Source of the DNA: Thioploca sp.
GTDB taxonomy: Bacteria > Pseudomonadota > Gammaproteobacteria > Beggiatoales > Beggiatoaceae
Direction: 5' to 3'
Assembly (NCBI GenBank): GCA_012032555.1
Contig: JAAUSR010000011.1
Coordinates: 1 to 64,000, forward strand
Length of the DNA stretch: 64,000 nt
Part shown: positions 1-9,500 of the stretch, in pieces
How positions within the stretch are numbered: the first letter of the stretch is position 1
Layout: each line of letters begins with the position of its first letter
Notes under the pieces: generated by a model
Told to the model about the DNA's origin: nothing
The model's input: only the letters and a program-made list of their open reading frames with translations
Databases searched by the model: none
Made by a program: the position numbers and the translations under genes

Positions 1-169
1 TGCCACCCATGCCGCCCATGCCGCCCATACCCATGCCGTACATCGGATACATGCCACCCATGCCCATACCATACATACCCATGCCGTATTGAGCGCTAGA
101 AATTTGAGGTAGGGAAACTAAGCTACCAGCCACAACTAAAACACCCAGTACTTTTTTCATACTTATCAT
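1..169 (-). CDS. Secreted Gly/Met-rich protein, N-terminal part only
   Basis: The reading frame runs off the left edge of the window. The start is an ATG at 169-167 with an upstream AAGGA about ten bases away; a second in-frame ATG lies at 160-158 (giving MKKVLGVLVV...). A typical signal peptide follows (hydrophobic core, then a likely cleavage site after ISSA). The remainder seen is almost entirely Gly and Met with some Tyr and Pro, arranged as irregular GMG/GGM repeats. Low-complexity Gly/Met exported proteins may bind metals such as copper or may be structural, but nothing here decides between these. Function unknown; the existence of the gene is well supported by the start, signal peptide and clean frame. 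Confidence 0.7.
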   Translation of the reverse strand, partial: MISMKKVLGVLVVAGSLVSLPQISSAQYGMGMYGMGMGGMYPMYGMGMGGMGGMGG

Positions 170-627
170 AATTTATATTTCCTTAAACTAGGATAATTTA
201 GGATACCTAAACTAGGTCATATCTAGGTCATATTGTTAATTTATTTTGCCTTAATAAATAGGGGCATCCTAATAACCGCAAATCTCATTCCTATTATAGT
301 TTTTTTATTATAATATATTAATTATAATTAATATTTTTTAATCATAAAAGTTATCTATTAATTTTAAATTATGACATAAAGTCATAATCCAATTAGATGA
401 CTTTAATAAATTATTGTGATAACCAGCGTTTAGCCAACTTGATTAAGTATATGTCATATTGACATATTTTTGCTTTTAATTTTCTGATTTTTTTTACACC
501 TAAATTTTATTAAGTTGGAAAAAATCATATTAAATGTTTACTAAAAAATTAATGGCTTAAATTCAATTTTATTTCTAATTTAAATAGTTAAGTAAACTTT
601 ACTTAGTAAATGGGAACATTTTAAGCA
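170..627. other. AT-rich intergenic region, 458 bp
   Basis: This stretch lies between two divergently read genes, so it should hold promoters for both. It is extremely AT-rich with many runs of A and T. I see no RNA gene, no long inverted repeat and no plausible coding frame. Confidence 0.6.
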
Positions 628-918
628 ATGATAAAACTCAAAAATAAGGATATTAATAACCCCAAATTAATTTATTTAAAAGGTATTTTATTCTTACTTA
701 TTTTAGTAACATCAGCGAGTTTAATATTAGTAAAAACTAAAAGCTGGATAATCAGTTTTTTACTATTATTGGTTATTTGGTCATCAGCTCGATTTTACTA
801 TTTTATGTTTTATGTCATTGAGAAATATGTTAATTCAAATTATAAGTTTGGCGGTATTCTGCATTTTTTAAAGTACTTGATTTCAGAACGGGGCAACCAA
901 AGAAATAACCATGGATAA
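628..918 (+). CDS. Small hypothetical membrane protein
   Basis: A 96-residue protein with two hydrophobic stretches (about residues 15-35 and 42-63), so probably two transmembrane helices with a short polar C-terminus. The leader region has no strong ribosome binding site. It lies 27 bases upstream of the DUF3301 gene in the same direction, so the two may be cotranscribed. I do not recognise the family. It is the only substantial frame here and its hydrophobic pattern is coherent, which supports it as a real gene, but only moderately. Confidence 0.5.
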   Translation: MIKLKNKDINNPKLIYLKGILFLLILVTSASLILVKTKSWIISFLLLLVIWSSARFYYFMFYVIEKYVNSNYKFGGILHFLKYLISERGNQRNNHG

Positions 919-945
919 GTTTTGTTTGTTTATTTGTGATCAGTC

Positions 946-1269
946 ATGAATTCACTTAGTTTACTGATTTTACTTGGTTTAATAACTTGGTTGTGGTTTG
1001 ATACTCAACGTAGTCAAGAAGCCGCTAAAATGATTTGTAAACAAATGTGCAACCAATTCAATTTACAATTGTTGGATGATACGATTGCGCTAGTGCAAAT
1101 TCGTTTACAACGTAATAGTCGTGGTTGGTTACAGCTAAAAAGAATTTATGAATTTGAATTTTCTGATAGTGGTAATAGTCGCCAACGGGGTATAATTATA
1201 ATGCGAGGTAGTGCATTGCAGATATTAGAACTACCCGGTTATATGGACAGAGTTATTTTACCTATTTGA
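946..1269 (+). CDS. DUF3301 family protein
   Basis: A 107-residue protein starting with a single hydrophobic anchor (about residues 3-17, ending LITWLWFD) and followed by a soluble part. The arrangement of an N-terminal membrane segment ending in W-x-W-F-D, then an A-C/K rich helix and a C-terminal motif R-G-x-I-x-M-R-G, matches the small gammaproteobacterial family DUF3301. Function of that family is not known to me. It sits between the small membrane protein and gnd and is followed by about 300 bases without a gene. Confidence 0.72.
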   Translation: MNSLSLLILLGLITWLWFDTQRSQEAAKMICKQMCNQFNLQLLDDTIALVQIRLQRNSRGWLQLKRIYEFEFSDSGNSRQRGIIIMRGSALQILELPGYMDRVILPI

Positions 1270-1573
1270 GTATAGGTTTAGATTGAAATAAAAATAGCGC
1301 AAATTGTCTAGAAAAGCGCGCCTTAAAAAAACTGACCCAATCTATTAATCCTATCAATTTCAAATGTCCGATCGACTGACTTGGCTAAACGAGACAATTA
1401 CGAATCCTCTTTCAAAATGAATAGGTGGCAAACTACATAATGCTTAGCTAGATCTAAAATACGAACTATCCAACCAAACCAGATTAAAAAAAGTCATCCA
1501 TTGTTAGTCAAAGTAAACTAAAATAAGTAAAGTCGGTTTAATTTATTAATTATTAATAATAGAGGATGGCAAT
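1270..1573. other. Intergenic region upstream of gnd with a dispersed repeat copy
   Basis: No gene is visible. Positions 1381-1425 carry a 45-base segment that recurs, with 37 of 45 positions identical and no gaps, at 37167-37211. The bases just before 1574 (GAGGATGG) give gnd its ribosome binding site. Confidence 0.6.
1381..1425 (+). repeat. Dispersed intergenic repeat, copy 1
   Basis: This 45-base segment aligns without gaps to 37167-37211 with eight mismatches. The best-kept core is ACGAATCCT followed by TTTCAAAATG and ATAGG. Another shorter relative (ATTTGAAATGGATAGGTGG) lies near 18086-18104. All copies are between genes. Nature unknown. Confidence 0.55.
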
Positions 1574-3021
1574 ATGGAACGGGCAGACATTGGCTTAATT
1601 GGGTTAGCTGTCATGGGGCAAAACCTAGCCTTGAACATGAATGATCATGATTTTAAAGTCGTGGTTTATAATAGAACAGCTACGACTACCGATGAATTTT
1701 TGAGTGGTCCGGCAAAGGGTACTGCGATTAGCGGTACTTATTCTCTAGCTGAATTGGTTAAGACTCTCAGAAAGCCCCGTATTGTTATGTTAATGGTGAA
1801 GGCTGGAACTGTCGTTGATAATTTAATTGACCAACTACGGCCCCATTTAGAAACTGGTGATATTATCATTGATGGTGGTAACTCATTATACAAAGATACA
1901 CAACGTCGTACTAGAACTTTATCAGAACAAGGAATTCGTTTTATCGGTACTGGTATTTCCGGGGGTGAGTCCGGAGCACGGTTTGGTCCTTCTATTATGC
2001 CTGGTGGCAATCCAACAGCATGGATGGAAGTAAAACCTATTTTACAAGCAATTGCTGCGCAAGTTGATGGTGAACCTTGTTGTCAATGGGTAGGAGAAAA
2101 TGGTGCTGGTCATTACGTTAAAATGGTCCATAATGGCATTGAATACGGTGATATGCAATTAATTGCCGAAGCTTATCATCTTTTGCGTGAAGGCGTGAAA
2201 TTACCTGTAGAAGAATTATCCCCAGTTTTTGCTGAGTGGAATAAAGGGGTATTGGAATCTTACTTAATTGAAATAACTAGCCAAATTCTCCAAGTCACTA
2301 CGGAAGAGGGTACCCTACTTATCGACAAAATTCTCGACGCGGCTGGACAAAAAGGTACTGGTAAATGGACCGGAATAGATGCCCTTGATTTAGGTGTCCC
2401 GGTAACACTAATTACCGAGGCTGTTTTTGCGCGTTGTTTATCTGCGCTCAAAGCCGAACGTGTGAAAGCAGCGCCCATTTTAACTGGCGATAAAAAAACC
2501 TTTGTTGGCGAAGTTAAAACTACGATTGCCGCTATCCACGATGCTTTATATGCTTCCAAAATTGTTTCTTATACCCAAGGATATATGTTAATGCGCGAAG
2601 CCGCTAAGGAGTACAATTGGGAGTTGAGTTATGGTGATATTGCTTTAATGTGGCGTGGTGGTTGTATTATTCGGAGTCAATTTTTAAGTAACATCAAACA
2701 AGCGTTTGAGCATAATCCGCAACTAGAAAATTTGCTCTTAGATAATTTTTTGCTACCGAGATTAAAAAAGCTGAAGCGGGTTGGCGTAAAACAGTCATGT
2801 TAGGTGTTCAATTAGGTATTCCTACCCCGGCTTTTTCATCGGCATTAGCTTTTTATGATGGCTATCGCTGTGAATATTTGCCAGCTAACTTATTGCAAGC
2901 ACAACGAGATTATTTCGGTGCGCATACCTATGAACGGACAGATAAACCCAGAGGGCAGTTTTATCATACTAACTGGACTGGTCAAGGTGGTCAGGTTGCC
3001 TCTACTATTTATGAGGTTTAA
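1574..3021 (+). CDS. gnd: 6-phosphogluconate dehydrogenase, decarboxylating (one frameshift)
   Basis: Oxidises and decarboxylates 6-phosphogluconate to ribulose 5-phosphate in the pentose phosphate pathway, making NADPH. The N-terminus has the Rossmann nucleotide-binding pattern ([16 protein letters not shown]), followed by [12 protein letters not shown], the family motif [19 protein letters not shown], and the catalytic [13 protein letters not shown]. The first frame stops at 2803. The C-terminal end continues one frame back from about 2749 ([17 protein letters not shown]..., then [20 protein letters not shown]). Bridging gives about 482 residues, the normal length. The break sits at a T6 run, 2746-2751, and corresponds to one missing T. 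All family motifs are intact on both sides, so I treat it as a whole gene with a probable base-call error. Confidence 0.93.
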
Positions 3022-3039
3022 CCTTGGAAAGGTAACCTC
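3013..3039 (+). terminator. Weak stem-loop at the end of gnd
   Basis: GAGGTT (3013-3018) pairs with AACCTC (3034-3039), and ACCTT (3021-3025) with AAGGT (3029-3033), around a three-base loop. It overlaps the gnd stop codon. No T-run follows, so intrinsic termination is only a possibility. Confidence 0.3.
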
Positions 3040-3075
3040 TGAAAAATAGGTTGGGTCTTCTTACTGTATTAAGAA

Positions 3076-3191
3076 TAGGACTTACGCAATTATTTTCATA
3101 AATAGTTTGTTTTATTAAATAATTTTCCTGTACGCTAAGATAACAACTTATTGAAATAATTAAATTATCTATTTGAACTGCGTAAGTCCTA
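3076..3191. mobile_element. MITE-like element, 116 bp, 13-bp terminal inverted repeats
   Basis: The left end TAGGACTTACGCA (3076-3088) is exactly repeated in reverse complement at the right end, TGCGTAAGTCCTA (3179-3191). The interior is AT-rich and carries no gene. If the outer TA dinucleotides are read as a target duplication, the element itself is GGACTTACGCA to TGCGTAAGTCC, as expected for non-autonomous relatives of IS630/Tc1-mariner elements. The symmetry makes that TA assignment unavoidable rather than proven. No parent transposase is in the window. Confidence 0.65.
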
Positions 3192-3283
3192 AAGGATATA
3201 GACAGAAGAATTATCTTCTTTTTAATTATCTTCTTTTTAACCCTACTTCTAAGACAGTTCTTGCTGATCCATCAACACGAATT

Positions 3284-3305
3284 TATCTGGTGTTAACGCC
3301 AGATA
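3284..3305. promoter_or_regulatory. Near-perfect 22-bp palindrome upstream of the giant gene
   Basis: TATCTGG (3284-3290) and CCAGATA (3299-3305) flank TGTTAACG; the whole 22 bases are self-complementary except for one T-G pair. It lies about 260 bases before the start codon at 3564. It has the size and symmetry of a dimeric operator, but no T-run follows, so it is not an intrinsic terminator. Operator function is a guess. Confidence 0.35.
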
Positions 3306-3563
3306 GAATTATCGTTGGTTTGCTTGGGAATGCTTGTTATTACTATAAATAATAGCCAATCAGTTTGAATCTAGAATGTTCTCTTCTCCTTTAGGCTATC
3401 TCTATTTTTTCCTTGCAAAAATATCATTTTACTAATAGAATAATATCATTTGATAAATAAATTACCAAGTTTATTTATTCTTCAAAACGACTGTTTTAAT
3501 TCCTAGTATTTCTTGTTGTTGATCTGTTGAAGGTCATCTTCATTTTTTATAGGGTAGGACTAT

Positions 3564-6500
3564 ATGTATTCCCATAACAGATTGATTTTATTTATTCGTT
3601 TTTTGGTCAGTTTAGTTTGCGTACTCACCTTACCAATGAGTTTCGCTACGACTAAGAAATTTTGTGATACCGTTGGTGGACCACTGTCTGCAGATGAGAC
3701 CCCTAAAGAATATACTTTAGTTATCAATGACAGTGGCACTATCGAAGATCTTAATTTTTCTTTGAATCTAAATGGACATCAACATGTTGGTGGACTCATT
3801 CTCACCTTAAAACAGGGTACCACTCAAGTCACGCTTATTGATCAACCTGGTATCCCTAGCCTAACACCACAACGACCAGAAACTACGAAAGGCTGTTCCG
3901 GTTGGCATATTCCTGCTGTTATTTTAGATGATGAAGCAACGGATAGTATTGAAGAAAATTGCAATGATGCTGGTGATCCAGCTTATAAACCGAATGGTTC
4001 GTATCGTCCTAATAATTTATTAAGTACTTTTGATGGTCAAAATATCCAAGGTACGTGGACATTAAGTGTCCAAGATAAAGAACCGGCTAGTCCAAACGGA
4101 CAGATTAAAGAATGGTGTTTGAATGCTGATTTGGTACTATCTGGTAATCCAAATTATGCCTCGCTACCTTTTCCCAATGATACGCTTCAATTTCAAGCTG
4201 TTCCGATCGAAGGTTTGCCTCAAGATACTAGTACTACTTCATTTCAACCGATTAGGATTTCTAATCAAAGAGGTAATGCGGATTTACAAGTTTACTTCAA
4301 GGAAATCATTGGTGATAAAGACGATTTTACGATCGACATGACTCCAATCCCAACTACTAATACGTTACTAGCAACAATTCCCGCCGGGATGAGTGACGTT
4401 ATTACGGTCAAATGTGATGCGACTACTACCGGTGAACGATTGGCTACTTTAAAACTCACTACCAATGATCCAGATAATTTAAATTTGGAGTATAAGCTGA
4501 GTTGCGCTGGGTTGGGTTCAGAATATCAAACTGTTCCGATTTTTGCTGATAATACAATTCGTTTTGGCGATATTCCATTAAACATGGGTACAACGCCAAT
4601 GGTCGCAAAAATTAAAACCTTTCAGATTAATAACGTGGGTAATGCGCCACTAACCATAGAAAATATCCAACTTGATCAAACTGGTGATTGGTTGGACTTT
4701 GCCGTAATAGAACCGGTTAGTTTCCCGATTACCCTGACTGATAAGACGAGTCATTTAACGGTTAAGCTACAATGTGAGCCATGGGCGCTAGGAACACGTC
4801 AAGCTAAATTAATTGTCACGACTGAATTTCGAGAACTTCATGAATATGGATTGCAGTGTGATGGTATTGACGCAGATGTAGTACCATTAGAAGCTAAATA
4901 CCACTCCTTACCACCTCCCAATGATCGAATTGAATTTAAGGCTGGGGAAGAGACGCCAGTAGAAAAAACGTTGTTTATTACTGAAGTCGGTGGGCGTGAT
5001 TTAACGATAAGTAGAGTCGAACTGATTGAGGAACAGAGTGATACTTTAGCTAATTATTTCTCTATAGATAAAGATCCTTCTTTCTTCCCCTTTACTATTC
5101 CGTACAACGCTCCAGATTACCTCCCTATCAAGATTACCTGTAAACCTTCGCCCAAAGCGAATGGAGATTTTTTACCTCAAAAAGTAGCAAAATTACAAAT
5201 ATTTACCTACGAAGGTACATTTGAAGACGAACTCAATGAAAAAGAATCGAAAAAGGAGTATCACTTACAATGCGATGTCCAACCGAGTTTTGCCGGTTAT
5301 GAAGTGACCTATCAATCCTCGACAAATGAAACGATTACTCTCAACCCGAATGATACTTTTTACGTGGGGCAAAGTCGGGAAAAGAAAATTCGCTCCGGTC
5401 AGTGGGAAACTGCAGAAAGAACTTTTGTTATTCATAACCCTGGCGAAGCGGATTTACAGGTAGCACTAGACAGCATCGACAATGCCGGCTTCACCATTAA
5501 AAATGTTGATACGCTGTTTCAAAATCCAATTCCTAAAAATGGGCAACTTCCGGTTACGGTACAATGTACCCCTCACAAAAGTTGGATAACACCCGCCACC
5601 TTAACTTTATTGACGCTAAATGCTTTCAATCTTTCTCCTAATAAAAAACAACCACAGAAATTTAAGTATAAGTTAGAATGTTTTGGTATAGCTGATCGAC
5701 CAGCTATTTATAATTCTATGCCAGTTTCACCAGGAAAACCGATAGATTTTGGTTCTGTCCCAATTAATTCTACCCAAAAAACGACTTTGACGATTGTAGA
5801 AGATGGTCATTCATTATTATGGGTCGATTTGGCTAAACCGATTTCTGGTCCCCAAGCCGGTGAATTTAAACTGATTGATTCACCGTTACCACTATTTTCT
5901 CCAGAAACTTCAGTGGGTAAGGAAACGACCATTCAAGTTCAATGTCAACCACAAGCTCAAGGTGAGCGGCGAGCCACACTTAATTTAATAACCAATGGTT
6001 GGCCAAATGAACAACAACCCCCTCATCAGGACTTACCCAGTAAGCAAATTGAAGATTTAGGCCATTGGTCGGTTAAATATGATCTGATTTGCAATGGTGT
6101 ACAACCGGGCTTGCCTGGCTTTGCATCCACTCCGGTTCCTAATAGCACGGTTGAGTTTGGTGAGATCAATATTGGCACTAGTGCAACACAATCTATTGAA
6201 ATAGAAGAAATTGGCGATAAAGATTTAACGATAAAGTCAGCTATTCTTGCCGGTGAACAACAAGCTAATTTTAGCATCGTGAATCTAGAATCGATTCCTT
6301 TCACGATAACCAATGGTAGTGCCAAACAAATACTTACAGTCCAATGTCAACCAACAGCTGCTGAGCAGTATAAAACCAAATTAGAATTAATGACTAATGA
6401 TCCTAACAATCTTACTGTTGCTTATGATTTAACCTGTCAGGGTATTTCAGTAGCACCTATCCCAGGCGGGGATAATGCGCTAGTTATCCAATTAGCTGGT

Positions 6501-9500
6501 GAGGGTAGCGGTTCAGTTACGAGTGATCCGCAAGGAATTATTTGTCATGAGAATAACGAAGCCACCTGTGTTTTTAGTTTTATGCCTAATGCCGTGGTGA
6601 CTTTGACACCTAAAGCTGCATTGGGAGCAAAATTTGACCACTGGAGTGGTAATTGTAACGAACATGGTCAAATTATTATAGCCGGACAACAGTCATGTAC
6701 AGCCCATTTCCAATTATTACCGCCGACACAATCTTTATTTAACTTGACTGTCAGTGTTTCCGGTCAGGGTAAAGTGACTAGTAAGCCGGTGGGGATTCTC
6801 TGTGGTGACGGCAATAAAGTTTGTGCATTTGATTACGAGGAAGGAACGACAGTTACTTTGACAACTACCTTTGATTCAACGGCGTGGCGATTTAGGGGTT
6901 GGGTTGGTTGTTCACTCGGTAATGATAACACGACACAAGTGGTCATGACCAAAAATCAAAAGTGTCAGGCTATCTTGGTACCGCTATCTCAATCTTCGCC
7001 ACAATCGTCATTAAATTGTCCCAATACCCCCATTCTTTACGTTAATCAAAAGGCGGGGGGCAATAATACTGGCCTAAATTGGAATGAAGCTTTCACTGAT
7101 TTACAAACCGCTTTAACGACAGCGATCAGTTGTGATGGAGTTAATCAAATTTGGGTAGCAGAAGGTACTTATAAACCAACTAATCAAACTGATCGGATGG
7201 CCACTTTTCAATTGATTAATGGGGTAGCGATTTATGGTGGCTTTAATGGTACCGAAACCCAACTGCAACAACGTGATAGTGCTAATCATCCAACTATTCT
7301 CAGTGGCGATATTGGTGTCGTGGGTAATCCTCATGACAACAGCTATCATGTGGTTACGGGAAGCGATACCGATGAAACCGCATTGCTAGATGGTTTCACT
7401 GTTACCGCTGGTCAAGCGAACGGTAGCCCAAATTGCCCCCTCGGTTGTGGTGGAGGCTTGTTTAATGATCAAGGTAGTCCAACATTACAATATCTCTTAG
7501 TAGAAAATAATTCTGCCTATTACGGTGGTGGATTGTCAAATCATGCCGGCAGTCGTCCCAAGGTAAAATATAGCTTCTTTAAAAACAATACTGCGACTAG
7601 TGGCGGTGGTATGGCGAATATCAATAGTAGTCCCCTAGTCAGTCATGTTTTCTTCATTGCCAATACCGCTACTCAGATAGGCGGAGGTTTATTAAACCAA
7701 GGTGATAGCCAACCTCAGCTATCACACCTAAATATCATGAACAATTCGGCGATTTATGGGGGTGGGATGTACAATGATGCCAGTAGCCCGTGGTTAAGTC
7801 ACAGTATCTTTACTCAAAATCAAGCGAGTCATAGCGGCGGCGGTTTGGTTAATAAAAATAATAGTCATACTTGGTTAAGTCATGTAGTTTGGGGTAATAA
7901 TTTAGCCGTTCAAGCGGGTGGTGCTGTATGGAATGAAAATAGTTCTCCTTTACTGGTTCAGGTGACCCTAAGTCAAAATGAAGCAGCGAACGGTGGCGGT
8001 ATAGCTAATCAGGCCAGTTCAGTACAAATCATGAACAGTATCCTCTGGAATAATAAAGATAATACCGGCACAACCGCTCCTGCTCAGATTAACGATGACA
8101 GTAACCATACCATGGTAACCTATTCCATTATCCAAGGGGGATGGTTGGGCGAAGGCAATAAAAATGAAGATCCTCGCTTTCTAGATTTAGAAAATAACAA
8201 AACGCAACATACTGTGGCAAAAGAATTTCATTTAGCAACCGATTCTCCGGCTATCGATGCTGGAAATAATATCAATATTCCACCGGATTTAACTGATGCA
8301 GAAGGTGAAGGTGGTGATGGTAATACCACCGAATTGGTTGAAATCGATTTCGATGGTAATCCACGTTTGCTAGACGGTAATGATGATGGTATCGCTATTG
8401 TTGATATGGGCGCTTATGAAGTTTATTCCTCATCGGGACAACGGTTTACTTTAACCATTATTAATACGGATACTTCTCAGGAAAGTATTATTAAAAGTGA
8501 GCTACCCAGCATCCACAGTAATTTACCGGGCATCTCTTGTGGCGACGATTGTACTCAAGAATATCCTTATGGTACTGAAATTATTTTAATAGCACAGAAT
8601 GGTACTCATTCTCAATTTGTTAGCTGGAGTGGTGATTGTCAAGGTAGTTCTAATCATATTACGTTCAATATGACCAAGAATAAAACCTGTAAAGCGTTGT
8701 TTGAGGCAACCGCCTCCATTTCAGTTACGCCAATCCATGAAGATAACTCTAACTTAACTGATAATCCAGTTATACTGGAACAGCCAACCATCGCCAAACA
8801 AATTCAAGCACTGCCCCCGGCTTGTCAAGAAGTCCAAGGTAGTTTCATTAATGTCGTTTGTAACTTAGGTGGACAAACCCGCCAAGAAGTTACGATTGGT
8901 TCTGAAGGTAACATTTCTAATGTCAAGCTGGAAGGCACTAATTTTAGCCAAGGCTGGATATCCAACGCTCAGTTAGCCGTTAATTCAAATTTGATGGGTG
9001 GTGTATTATCCGGTGTTGTCGAGAATAAAGGGACCATATCCCATATCGAATTTCGAGGTGCTAAATTAGCAGGTGGTTTCTTGTCCGGTCTCATTATTAA
9101 TAACAGTCCGGTCAATGGTCGGCTTGAAAATGTTTCACTGGATACCGATGCTTATCTCTTAGGAGGTACCTTGTTCGGTGAAATTAATAATTTAGGAATT
9201 ATTCGTGATGTTTTCATAGCGGCTGATACCCGAATCAGTGGTGGAACGGTTACCGGCAGCCTGATTGGTCAATCTGCTAAGACTTCGGTGCTAGAAAATG
9301 TCAGCGTAACCGCGGGTAGTTGTTTAGAAAATGTTAAACTTGGTCAAGGTGTCCAATTAGAAAAAAATGTCACAACCACCGGTCATTGTCCTCAACCTAA
9401 TTTGGGTAACACGCTTATTACCGAGGCTATTCCGGCGGCGGGTCAACCTTTTAAAGATGCCATCATTGGCATTGAAGGTCAACTTTCTCGGGCAGTGTTA

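Larger units (their letters stand above)
3022..3563. other. Intergenic region between gnd and the giant surface-protein gene
   Basis: No gene is seen in these 542 bases. They hold a MITE-like element (3076-3191), a 15-base direct repeat (3209-3223 and 3224-3238, AATTATCTTCTTTTT), and a near-perfect 22-base palindrome (3284-3305). These are listed separately. Confidence 0.65.

Noticed and set aside
1574-2803. gnd as a pseudogene
   Set aside because: Both parts keep all family motifs and only one base is missing at a T6 run; the same kind of break recurs in essential genes here.
2855-3049. Separate small gene at the end of gnd
   Set aside because: It is an alternative frame over the true gnd C-terminus, which matches the 6-phosphogluconate dehydrogenase family.
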